Shown: positions 28,892 through 36,973 of the stretch, piece after piece
How the letters are laid out: each line of letters starts with the position of its first letter
Position numbering within the stretch: the stretch's first letter is position 1
Assembly (NCBI GenBank): GCA_001771935.1
Contig: MERD01000089.1
Coordinates: 16,049-65,228, forward strand
DNA length: 49,180 bases
Direction of reading: 5' to 3'
Origin: Betaproteobacteria bacterium RIFCSPLOWO2_02_FULL_67_26
GTDB taxonomy: Bacteria > Pseudomonadota > Gammaproteobacteria > Burkholderiales > SG8-41
Notes under the pieces: generated by a model
Databases searched by the model: none
Told to the model about the DNA's origin: nothing
The model's input: only the letters and a program-made list of their open reading frames with translations
Translations under genes and position numbers: made by a program

Positions 28892-29524
28892 ATGGAATTC
28901 ATTGACAACTTCGTGATCCAGCGCTGGGCCGTCCAGTTCCTGGTCGTGCTTTTCCTGGCCGGGGGTCTTATGACCCTCGCTGTGGGCGCGGGCCTGATCG
29001 TGGGCAGTGCCGGGACGCTGCGGTTTTTCGTTGCCGTGAATCGCTGGGTGTCCACGCGTAGCGTTATCGGGCCGGTCGAGGATCCCCGGGTTGCCGGCCG
29101 ACCCGTGCAAAAATACCGGCGCTGGGTCGCAGTGGCGTTCATTGCCGGAGCCGCCTTTGCGCTATACGGCCTCGTCACGGCGTTCGACGCGCAGGAGGTG
29201 AGTCGTGCGTTCGGCCTGGACGCGCGGCCGTCTTCTGCCGCATCCTGGCTGGCCGAAAGCGCCAGGTGGGTGCTGATCGTGGGCAACCTGGCCGCGATCG
29301 CGATCGGAGTGTTCCTCGGCTTCTTTCCCGATGCATTGGCCGCTCTTGAAGTCAGTGGCGGGCGCCGGTATTCGTTTCGGCGGTTCGTCAAAGGCGCGGA
29401 TACCATGAATCTCTCGCTCGACAACTGGGTCGCGGCGTCCCCCCGGGCCGCGGGCTGGGTCATCTTCGTCGCCGGCCTGGTCCTGTTGGGCGATTTCGGA
29501 ATCGTGTTGTTCGGAGCCCGCTAA
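28892..29524 (+). CDS. Multi-pass inner-membrane protein
   Basis: Four hydrophobic segments, e.g. QFLVVLFLAGGLMTLAVGAGLIVG and GWVIFVAGLVLLGDFGIVLF. Confidence 0.75.
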   Translation: MEFIDNFVIQRWAVQFLVVLFLAGGLMTLAVGAGLIVGSAGTLRFFVAVNRWVSTRSVIGPVEDPRVAGRPVQKYRRWVAVAFIAGAAFALYGLVTAFDAQEVSRAFGLDARPSSAASWLAESARWVLIVGNLAAIAIGVFLGFFPDALAALEVSGGRRYSFRRFVKGADTMNLSLDNWVAASPRAAGWVIFVAGLVLLGDFGIVLFGAR

Positions 29525-30219
29525 GCCCGCGCGCCGTCAGCTACATCCTTGACGATCTGGTAACACCGGCAAGCGGCCGCTTCGAGGCCGTTCCCGTCGA
29601 GAATGCTGATGTTGCCCCGGCTGTAGCGGATCAGCTTGCGCCGCTGCAGGGCACTGGCGGCCTTGGTAACGGCAACCCGCAGCACGCCCAGCATATTGCC
29701 GAGCAGCTCCTGCGTAAGGCGAAAGTGATCCGTTCCCATGCGATCGCGCGTCATCAGGAGCCAGCGGGCAAGGCGGCCTTCGACCGGGTGAAAGCGGTTG
29801 CACGCGGCGGTTTGCGTGATTTGAACGATCCGCTCGTGGATATACCGGTTCAGCTCGTCATGCATGGACCCGTGCTTCGCATATTCGCTGAGGAAGCGCG
29901 CGGATGTCATGCGCAAGGCCGTTCCGGTTCCCTGAACCAGGGCGCGCACCGGCGAAATGTTTATCCCGAGTGCCACCGGTATCCCGAGCATGCCTTCACG
30001 GCCCACCAGGCCGATTTCCAGCGCCATATGCCCCTTGACCAGCGTGAGCAAGGACACCAGCGAGTCGGTTGGAAAGTAGACATGCCGGATCAACCTCCCC
30101 GGTTCATAGAGGACTTCGCCGAAAGTCAGCGTGACCGCCTCGAGGCTGGTCAGCAGACGCTGATATTCCCTGCGCGGCAGTGCCGCAAGCAGGCTGTTCG
30201 CAACCGGGACGCGGTTCAT
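29521..30219 (-). CDS. Crp/Fnr family transcriptional regulator (paralog A)
   Basis: MNRVPVANSLLAALPRREYQRLLTSLEAVTLTFGEVLYEPG...; HTH region LTQELLGNMLGVLRVAVTKAASALQRRKLIRYSRGNISIL. ATG at 30219 chosen by alignment to paralogs. Confidence 0.9.
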   Translation of the reverse strand: MNRVPVANSLLAALPRREYQRLLTSLEAVTLTFGEVLYEPGRLIRHVYFPTDSLVSLLTLVKGHMALEIGLVGREGMLGIPVALGINISPVRALVQGTGTALRMTSARFLSEYAKHGSMHDELNRYIHERIVQITQTAACNRFHPVEGRLARWLLMTRDRMGTDHFRLTQELLGNMLGVLRVAVTKAASALQRRKLIRYSRGNISILDGNGLEAAACRCYQIVKDVADGARA

Positions 30220-30263
30220 GTGCTCATGCCCTACCGGGAAATTCAACAAAAGTGACGCCGGCA

Positions 30264-30306
30264 AGGTTACAGCGAGGAAATGGCCCTGTATGTGCGGCCG
30301 CACACA
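30264..30306 (-). promoter_or_regulatory. Crp-like operator + -10, minus strand: TGTGTG-CGGC-CGCACA-TACA-N17-TAACCT (faces Crp paralog A)
   Basis: Direct reading; operator 30291-30306. Confidence 0.65.
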
Positions 30307-30316
30307 GAGCGTCCTG

Positions 30317-30359
30317 AGTACGTTACCGCACGGAACACGCAATCTACGAGGCAGACAAT
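30317..30359 (+). promoter_or_regulatory. Crp-like operator + -10: AGTACG-TTAC-CGCACG-GAAC-N17-GACAAT (faces csbD 30418)
   Basis: Direct reading; operator 30317-30332. Confidence 0.7.
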
Positions 30360-30417
30360 TGCCGCTAATGATGAACGGCTCCCTGAGGATCGGCTTGTGT
30401 AGCAACCGGAGATTCAC

Positions 30418-30606
30418 ATGAACTGGGATCGCATCGAAGGCAACTGGAACAGGATCAAGGGCAACGTCGTCGAGCAATGGGACGATCTCACCGCGGACCA
30501 GCTCGTCAGCCGGATCCAGGAAACGTATGGCATCGCGGACGACGAGGCGGAGCGCGAGCTTACGGACTGGCAGCAACGCCTGAGTGAGATCGTTCGCGCC
30601 GCGTGA
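30418..30606 (+). CDS. CsbD family stress-response protein
   Basis: MNWDRIEGNWNRIKGNVVEQWDDLTADQLVSRIQETYGIADDEAERELTDWQ. Confidence 0.93.
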   Translation: MNWDRIEGNWNRIKGNVVEQWDDLTADQLVSRIQETYGIADDEAERELTDWQQRLSEIVRAA

Positions 30607-30634
30607 CGGCGCGGGCTCGGGAAAAGCTGCGCTA

Positions 30635-30677
30635 TGAGCGCTGACGTACGGAACCGGCTGAATATTCGGCGTAGCTT
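30635..30677 (+). promoter_or_regulatory. Degenerate Crp-like operator + -10: TGAGCG-CTGA-CGTACG-GAAC-N17-TAGCTT (faces 30769)
   Basis: Direct reading; right half and GAAC extension conserved, left half degenerate. Confidence 0.55.
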
Positions 30678-30768
30678 GTCGGTAAGAATCGTACCCCGCA
30701 CACACGATTCCGACGCAAAGGAATTCGAAAAGTGCGAAGTTCTGTTACTTACAGTGAGAGGAATACAC

Positions 30769-31434
30769 ATGAGACATTCGATGCAGTTAGTGAAGATGAT
30801 GAAACGCCCGCTGTTGCTGGCGGTTATTGCGACGTTCGCCGCCGGGTGCTCGACGATGGAGCCCTCCCAGCAGGTTTCGAGCGAACCCCGCAGCCTGGTC
30901 GGCCCGCGCGGTGCTGATGGTCCTGCTGGTCCTGACGGCATGCGAGGCCCGGTCGGAGCGACAGGCGCCATGGGCGCCCCGCTGGCCGGTCCTGCAGGCG
31001 CAGACGGTCCGGCTGGCCCTGCCGGGATTCAAGGCCCGGTCGGAGCGACGGGGTCTCAGGGCATAGCGGTCGTGGGTCCCGCAGGTGAAACGGGAGCCAC
31101 GGGTCCTGCCGGCGCGCAAGGCGCGATCGGATACACCGGTGCCCAAGGCTCCAGCATGGCAGGTCCTGCCGGCGCGACGGGACGTGCCGGTCCCGCCGGG
31201 GTGCAAGGCGTAGCCGGAAGCACGGGTGCGCAAGGCCCGACGCTGGTCGGTCCTGCCGGTCCCGCCGGCTTTACCGGTGTTGCAGGCGCGCAAGGCGCAA
31301 CCGGATATACGGGCGCGCAAGGCAGCACTGAACTGAGTGGCGTAACTGGCCCAACCGGCCGTGCTGGCGAAACTGGCCCGCAAGGTCCCGTGGGTCAGAC
31401 CGGTGCTCAAGGCCCTATCGGTTCAGCCAATTAA
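30769..31434 (+). CDS. Collagen-like (Gly-X-Y) repeat lipoprotein
   Basis: Lipobox-like LAVIATFAAGC followed by long GPAGATGAQG-type triplets; ATG at 30769 preceded by GAGAGG. Confidence 0.88.
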   Translation: MRHSMQLVKMMKRPLLLAVIATFAAGCSTMEPSQQVSSEPRSLVGPRGADGPAGPDGMRGPVGATGAMGAPLAGPAGADGPAGPAGIQGPVGATGSQGIAVVGPAGETGATGPAGAQGAIGYTGAQGSSMAGPAGATGRAGPAGVQGVAGSTGAQGPTLVGPAGPAGFTGVAGAQGATGYTGAQGSTELSGVTGPTGRAGETGPQGPVGQTGAQGPIGSAN

Positions 31435-31456
31435 TTCAGTCTGGCAGTCCCGGTAG

Positions 31457-31490
31457 TCGAACGGCGCGATCGCAAGATCGCGCCGTTCGA
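31457..31490. terminator. Perfect 15-bp stem-loop (TCGAACGGCGCGATC-GCAA-GATCGCGCCGTTCGA), terminator-like, no U-tract
   Basis: Direct reading of inverted repeat 22 bp after the collagen-like CDS. Confidence 0.55.
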
Positions 31491-31525
31491 ACGTACGGGC
31501 CGGACCACGACCATGGGCTGGCTTG

Positions 31526-31568
31526 TGTGCGACAGCGCACAGACGTCCGTCGGCAAAACCGTGATCAT
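31526..31568 (+). promoter_or_regulatory. Crp-like operator + -10: TGTGCG-ACAG-CGCACA-GACG-N17-GATCAT (faces histidine kinase operon)
   Basis: Direct reading; operator 31526-31541, -10 31563-31568. Confidence 0.8.
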
Positions 31569-31649
31569 TCACATTCACCCTGGAATAGGGAGGGTCTTTG
31601 TTGACAGTCCCCCCTCCGGATCGTTGTGCCCTTTTTACGGGAACCGGCA

Positions 31650-33359
31650 ATGTCTGAAACAAGAAACGGTCCCATCCTTGCCGGCGATGCCGGCAAGGCG
31701 GATGCCGCCACCGAAGTGCGACGCCAGAAGGCATTGCTTAAAACGGGGGCGTTGCAGAACGCGATTCTCACCAGCGCCAATTTCTCGATTATTGCCACCG
31801 ACGAGAAGGGCATCATTCAGCTGTTCAATATCGGCGCCGAGCGCATGCTGGGCTACACGGCCGCCGAAGTCGTGAACCGGATACGCCCGAGCGATATTCA
31901 TGATACGCGGGAAGTGATGGCGCGCGCCCAGGCATTGAGCGTCGAGCTCCGAACCTCCATTGCGCCAGGCTTCGAGGCGCTGGCTTTCAAAGCGTCGCGC
32001 GGGATCGAGGACATCTATGAATTGACCTATATCTGCAAGAATGGCAGCCGCTTTCCAGCCATCGTGTCGATCACGGCGCTGCGCGATGATTACGGCGAAA
32101 TCATCGGCTACCTGTTGATCGGCACCGACAATTCCGTGCGCAAGCAGGTCGAGTTGGAACTGAACAACGCCATGGCCGTTGCGGAAAAAGCCAACCTCGC
32201 GAAATCGGATTTCCTGTCCAGCATGAGCCACGAGCTGCGCACGCCGCTCAGCGCGATCCTCGGTTTCGCCCAACTGATGGAGTCCGGCTCGCCGCTGCCG
32301 ACGCCCTCCCAGAAGCGAAGCATCGACCAGATTCTCAAGGCGGGGTGGTACTTGTTGGACCTGATCAACGAAATCCTCGATCTCGCGCTGATCGAGTCCG
32401 GAAAGCTTCCGCTGTCGCTGGAACCGATATCGCTCACCGAAGTCATGGGCGAATGCCACGCCATGATCGAACCGCAGGCGCAAAAGCGCGACATTCGCAT
32501 GACCTTTCCCCGGTTCGAAATCCCGTACTTTGTCAAAGCCGACCGGACACGACTGAAGCAGGTTCTCATCAACCTTCTTTCCAACGGGGTCAAATACAAC
32601 AAGGTGGGCGGAACGGTCGTCGTGGACTACGCAGCGAGCACCCCGGGACGCATACGTATTTGCGTCAAGGACAGCGGCGAAGGCTTGGCTACCGATAAAG
32701 TGACGCAGCTTTTCCAGCCGTTCAATCGTCTCGGAAAAGAGACCGGCATCGAGGAAGGCACGGGCATCGGCCTGATGGTGAGCAAGCGGCTGGTCGAATT
32801 GATGAAGGGCGAAATCGGCGTGGAAAGCACGGTCGGTGTGGGCAGCGTGTTCTGGATCGAACTGAACCTGACGGCTGAACCACGACCGGGCGACGCCGCA
32901 GCCAAAACCAAGGCAGTCGCCCAGGCGCAAGTTCCTGCCGACGGGCGGTTGCATACCCTGCTCTATGTCGAGGACAACCCGGCCAATCTAATGCTGGTCG
33001 AGGATCTCATCGCGCGCCGGTCCGATATCCGCTTGCTGAGTGCGGAAGACGGCAACCGCGGCATCGAGATTGTGCGCGCCTCCCGGCCGGATGCAATCCT
33101 GATGGACATCAATCTGCCCGGCATCAGCGGCATCCAGGCGCTGAAAATCCTGCGCGCAGATCCGGCAACAGCGCACATCCCCGTGGTTGCCATCAGTGCC
33201 AATGCAATGCCCCGCGATATCGCGAAAGGCCTGGCGGCAGGATTCTTCCGTTATCTCACCAAGCCGATCAAGGTCAACGAATTCATGGATACGCTGGACG
33301 CGGCGCTGAAATTTTCAACAACGGAATCGGCCCGGGTCAATAGAGAGAAAAAAACATGA
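31650..33359 (+). CDS. PAS-containing hybrid sensor histidine kinase with C-terminal receiver
   Basis: PAS region FSIIATDEKGIIQLFNIGAERMLGYTAAEV; SMSHELRTPLSAILGFAQLM; GTGIGLMVSKRLVELMKGEIGVES; receiver ILMDINLPGISGIQALKILR. Confidence 0.94.
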   Translation: MSETRNGPILAGDAGKADAATEVRRQKALLKTGALQNAILTSANFSIIATDEKGIIQLFNIGAERMLGYTAAEVVNRIRPSDIHDTREVMARAQALSVELRTSIAPGFEALAFKASRGIEDIYELTYICKNGSRFPAIVSITALRDDYGEIIGYLLIGTDNSVRKQVELELNNAMAVAEKANLAKSDFLSSMSHELRTPLSAILGFAQLMESGSPLPTPSQKRSIDQILKAGWYLLDLINEILDLALIESGKLPLSLEPISLTEVMGECHAMIEPQAQKRDIRMTFPRFEIPYFVKADRTRLKQVLINLLSNGVKYNKVGGTVVVDYAASTPGRIRICVKDSGEGLATDKVTQLFQPFNRLGKETGIEEGTGIGLMVSKRLVELMKGEIGVESTVGVGSVFWIELNLTAEPRPGDAAAKTKAVAQAQVPADGRLHTLLYVEDNPANLMLVEDLIARRSDIRLLSAEDGNRGIEIVRASRPDAILMDINLPGISGIQALKILRADPATAHIPVVAISANAMPRDIAKGLAAGFFRYLTKPIKVNEFMDTLDAALKFSTTESARVNREKKT

Positions 33360-34180
33360 TGGTCAGTGCACCCGACATTCTCAACGCCAGCATCCTGATC
33401 GTCGACGATCAGGAGGTCAATGTCAGCCTGCTCGAGCAAATGCTGCGCGAGGCCGGCTACGCCTGCGTTGCCTCGACCACCAATCCACACGAAGTCTGCG
33501 CGCTGCATCGCAAGAACCGCTACGACCTGATCCTGCTCGACCTGCAGATGCCCGGCATGGACGGGTTCCAGGTGATCGAAGGCCTCAAGACCAACGCTGC
33601 CGACGGCTACCTCCCGGTCCTCGTGATCACCGCCCAGCCCGGCCACAAGCTGCGCGCACTGCAAGCGGGCGCAAAGGATTTCATCAGCAAGCCGTTCGAT
33701 CTGGTCGAAGTCAGGACGCGCATCCACAACATGCTGGAAGTGCGGCTGCTGTACAAGAAGCTCGAGGATTACAGCAAGGTGCTGGAACAGGCGGTGCAGG
33801 AACGGACCGCCGAACTGCGCGAGAGCGAAGCCCGCTATCGCAGCCTGACCGAACTGGCCTCCGACTGGTACTGGGAGCAGGACGAGAACGGGAACTTCAC
33901 CAGGGTTTCCGGCCCGGTCCTGGAAATGCTCGGTGTCCGGGTCGACGCCCTGGCGGGAGACAAAAGCGGTGCTCCGGTGGCCGGCTGGAACGAGGCGGAG
34001 CGGGAAACGCTTCAGGCAACGATCGCGGCCCGGCAGCCATTCCTGGATTTCGTCTTCAGCCGCGTCAATGCCGATGGCTCGCAACAGAAGTTTCAGGTGA
34101 GCGGGGAGCCGATGTTCAACCAGTCCTGCCGCTTCATCGGTTACCGCGGCATCGGCGTGGAACTCACCGCAAAGCGATAG
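33356..34180 (+). CDS. Response regulator with C-terminal PAS domain, no obvious output domain
   Basis: ILIVDDQEVNVSLLEQMLREAGY...LILLDLQMPGMDGFQVIEGLK; then PAS YRSLTELASDWYWEQDENGNFTRVSG. Confidence 0.92.
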   Translation: MMVSAPDILNASILIVDDQEVNVSLLEQMLREAGYACVASTTNPHEVCALHRKNRYDLILLDLQMPGMDGFQVIEGLKTNAADGYLPVLVITAQPGHKLRALQAGAKDFISKPFDLVEVRTRIHNMLEVRLLYKKLEDYSKVLEQAVQERTAELRESEARYRSLTELASDWYWEQDENGNFTRVSGPVLEMLGVRVDALAGDKSGAPVAGWNEAERETLQATIAARQPFLDFVFSRVNADGSQQKFQVSGEPMFNQSCRFIGYRGIGVELTAKR

Positions 34181-34204
34181 AACGCAAGATCCCGACGGTC
34201 AGCG

Positions 34205-34948
34205 ATGTCTTCGCCGCATAGTCCGAGTCAAAACCATCTTCTCGCCGCCCTGCCCGCGGAGGAATTCGAGCGCCTGGCTCCCCATCTGGAACTGGTCCCG
34301 ATGCCGCTCGGCGAAATCCTCTACGAACCCGGCGGACAGTTGCGGCACGCCTATTTCCCCACCACCGCCATCGTGTCGCTGCACTATGTCATGGAGTCCG
34401 GCGCGTCGGCCGAAACCGCGGGGGTGGGCAATGAAGGCGTGGTCGGAATTTCGCTGTTCATGGGCGGGGAGACCACGCCCAGCTCGGCCGTGGTGCAGAC
34501 CGCGGGCCACGGCTACCGGCTGGAGGACCGCTTGCTGAAGCGGGAATTCGGCCGCGCCGGCCTGATGCAGAGTCTGTTGCTGCGCTACACCCAGGCGCTG
34601 ATTACGCAGATGACCCAGACCGCGGCCTGCAACCGGCACCATTCGGTGGAGCAGCAACTGTGCCGCTGGCTGTTGTTGACCCTCGATCGAGTTTCCTCGC
34701 GTGAGTTGATCATGACGCAGGAATTGGTCGCCGGCATGCTCGGCGTGCGCCGGGAAGGCATTACGGAGGCCGCCGGGAAATTGCAGCGCGCCGGTTTTAT
34801 CCGCTATCGCCGCGGCCACATTTCAGTGCTTGAGCGGTCCGGACTGGAAACCCGCGCGTGCGAGTGCTACGCCGTGGTCAAGAAGGAATTGAGCCGCCTG
34901 CTGTCCGACGTGCGGCACCGCCAGGGCGTCGCTACGGCCGTCCACTGA
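34205..34948 (+). CDS. Crp/Fnr family transcriptional regulator (paralog B)
   Basis: QNHLLAALPAEEFERLAPHLELVPMPLGEILYEPGG...; MTQELVAGMLGVRREGITEAAGKLQRAGFIRYRRGHISVLERSGLETRACECY. Confidence 0.92.
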   Translation: MSSPHSPSQNHLLAALPAEEFERLAPHLELVPMPLGEILYEPGGQLRHAYFPTTAIVSLHYVMESGASAETAGVGNEGVVGISLFMGGETTPSSAVVQTAGHGYRLEDRLLKREFGRAGLMQSLLLRYTQALITQMTQTAACNRHHSVEQQLCRWLLLTLDRVSSRELIMTQELVAGMLGVRREGITEAAGKLQRAGFIRYRRGHISVLERSGLETRACECYAVVKKELSRLLSDVRHRQGVATAVH

Positions 34949-36650
34949 CGTTCTTGATGACCCGGTAACACTTGCAGGCAGCTGCCTCGAGGCCCTTCCG
35001 GTCAAGAATTCTGATGTTGCCACGGCGATAGCGGATCAATTTCTGTTTCTGCAGGGCGCCGGCAGCGGCGGTGACGCCGGCCCGGCGTATGCCCAGCATC
35101 TGCGCCAGCAATTCGTGCGTGAGGCGGAATTCGTTCGACCGCACGCGGTCGCGGGTCATCAGCAGCCAGCGGGCAAGGCGCGCTTTCACCGCGTGGAAAT
35201 TGTTGCACGCGGCGGTTTGCGCGAATTGGGCCATCAGCGCGTGCGTGTAGTGATACAGAACCCGTTGCAGTGGCATGCTTTGCAGCAGTTCCTTGCGAAA
35301 GGGCGCGGCTTCCATCCGCATGGCGGTTCCGGTGCCCTGCACCAGGGCGCGCACGGGTGAGACGTTGCTCCCCAGCGCCAACGGAATACCGACCATGCCC
35401 TCATGGCCGACCAGCCCGACTTCCAGGGCGCGGTGGCCGTCTACCGCCGTCAGCAGGGAAACCAGACAGTCGATCGGAAAGTAGACATGTCGGATCGGCG
35501 CCCCGGGCGCGTAGAGCACCTCGCCGAATGTCAGCGTAACCGGCTCGAGGCCGGTCTGCAGGCGTTGATATTCCGCATGGGGCAGGGCAGCCAGCAGGCT
35601 GTTTGCAACCGATACCCGGTTAGCCGGTTCCCGGTTTACAGCGGGCACCTGGTTTGCCACAGTGTAATCCAGCCCCAGCAGCTGCTCCGCACGCTTGCGC
35701 TCGGTAATGTTCTCGCGCGACACGACCGCGCGCATTGCGCCGTCTCCGCGATAGCCGGTAACGGTCAGCACGAACCAGCGCTGCCCGGCCGGCGAGTCGG
35801 AGGCATGCTCATGGCTGAACGATCTGCTCTCGCCCGCAATCACCTGGCGGATCCCGGCGGCGATCGCGCCGCCTTCCGCGCGCTCGTTGCCAACAGCGTT
35901 GTCGCACACCGCCAGATAGTTGGCGCCCTCACGGACGCCCGCTGCGACGCTGCCGTTGACGGCGGTGCAAGCGCGCCACGCCTGGTTCGCCATGATGACG
36001 GTCCCCGCCGGGTCGAGCACGCAGACCTGGGCGGCAAGCGCATCGAGCGCGGCGCGGGCGTGGCGATCCGATCCCTGCACCAGGGCTGCCGCCTGCTTGC
36101 GCCCGGTGATATCCCGAGTGGTTCCGCGGTAGCCCTTGAACTCGTCTTGCTGGTCGAAGACCGGCTCGCCGTCGACGCTGATGTAGCGCACCTCGCCGGC
36201 GCGGTCTACGCGCCTGAGTTCGAGGTCATGAAAGGTGGCGCGCCATTCCAGCTGATTGCGGTGCGTCTGCCAGTCGGCCTCGCTCATGTTGTCGAACGGC
36301 AGCTCCCAAAGCGCCTTGCCGATGATGTGTGCATCGTCGAATCCGGAACTGCCGACCCCGGCGCCCGCGCGCGCAGCGAAGCGGTAGTGCTCGTCCTGCT
36401 CCCAGTGCCAGTCCGAGCACAGCGCGACCAGGCTGCGGAAGCGCGTCTTGCGCTCGATCAGGGCCCGCTGCGCTTCGGGCAGCAGGATGGCGCTGCCGCT
36501 CGCGGTGTCGATGATGGCGTCAATCTGGCCCGCTTCGATGGCCAGCCGCTCGGGACCGCCCTTGACCAGCCGCAGCATGACGTTTTCGAACCCGGGCCTG
36601 GCACCGCTGCGAGCGGGGTTCTGCTGCGGCGCGTTGAGCTTGGGATTCAT
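34932..36650 (-). CDS. PAS-PAS-Crp/Fnr fusion regulator (paralog C)
   Basis: PAS regions (SDWHWEQDEHYRF...GYRGTTRDITGRKQ; VCVLDPAGTVIMANQAW...RENITERKRAEQ) fused to a full Crp-like module starting ANRVSVANSLLAALPHAEYQRL. Confidence 0.92.
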   Translation of the reverse strand: MNPKLNAPQQNPARSGARPGFENVMLRLVKGGPERLAIEAGQIDAIIDTASGSAILLPEAQRALIERKTRFRSLVALCSDWHWEQDEHYRFAARAGAGVGSSGFDDAHIIGKALWELPFDNMSEADWQTHRNQLEWRATFHDLELRRVDRAGEVRYISVDGEPVFDQQDEFKGYRGTTRDITGRKQAAALVQGSDRHARAALDALAAQVCVLDPAGTVIMANQAWRACTAVNGSVAAGVREGANYLAVCDNAVGNERAEGGAIAAGIRQVIAGESRSFSHEHASDSPAGQRWFVLTVTGYRGDGAMRAVVSRENITERKRAEQLLGLDYTVANQVPAVNREPANRVSVANSLLAALPHAEYQRLQTGLEPVTLTFGEVLYAPGAPIRHVYFPIDCLVSLLTAVDGHRALEVGLVGHEGMVGIPLALGSNVSPVRALVQGTGTAMRMEAAPFRKELLQSMPLQRVLYHYTHALMAQFAQTAACNNFHAVKARLARWLLMTRDRVRSNEFRLTHELLAQMLGIRRAGVTAAAGALQKQKLIRYRRGNIRILDRKGLEAAACKCYRVIKNVSGRP

Positions 36651-36973
36651 GCGACTTTTCCTTTTATTCCGAGCGCGAGCAGCACCTTGTTCTTGTCGTT
36701 GAGGTTGCCGACGACGTTCGCGGCCGGCAGTGGCGACACCTTGGTCAGGCTCGGTGTGACGAGAACGCCATCGGCCATCGCGCGCTGCGGCTGCTCGAGA
36801 ATGTCGACAATTTCCAGCTTGTGGATTCCCTTCAGGTGCTCCCGGCAGATCGCTTCCAGATTGGCGATGGCCTGAATCGAATTGGGCGCGCTGCCCGCGA
36901 TGTACAGGCGCATGACAACGACCGTCGTGGCAGCCGTTCCGGATGCCTTGTCGGGGTTCCGGCTACGGCTCAT
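36647..36973 (-). CDS. kaiB: KaiB-like protein
   Basis: MRLYIAGSAPNSIQAIANLEAICREHLKGIHKLEIVDILEQPQRAMADGVLVTPSLTKVSPLPAANVVGNLNDKNKVLLALG matches KaiB pattern; 4-bp overlaps with both neighbours. Confidence 0.95.
   Translation of the reverse strand: MSRSRNPDKASGTAATTVVVMRLYIAGSAPNSIQAIANLEAICREHLKGIHKLEIVDILEQPQRAMADGVLVTPSLTKVSPLPAANVVGNLNDKNKVLLALGIKGKVA

Noticed and set aside
31056-31328. Minus-strand Pro-rich ORF opposite the collagen-like gene (similar one at 41159-41458)
   Set aside because: GGN-rich triplets read antisense give Pro/Val/Ala repeats (PVAPVSPV...); expected artefact of the Gly-X-Y coding strand.
30769-31434. Possible CRISPR or intergenic repeat array
   Set aside because: Repetitiveness is explained by in-frame Gly-X-Y codons; no constant repeat/spacer structure.
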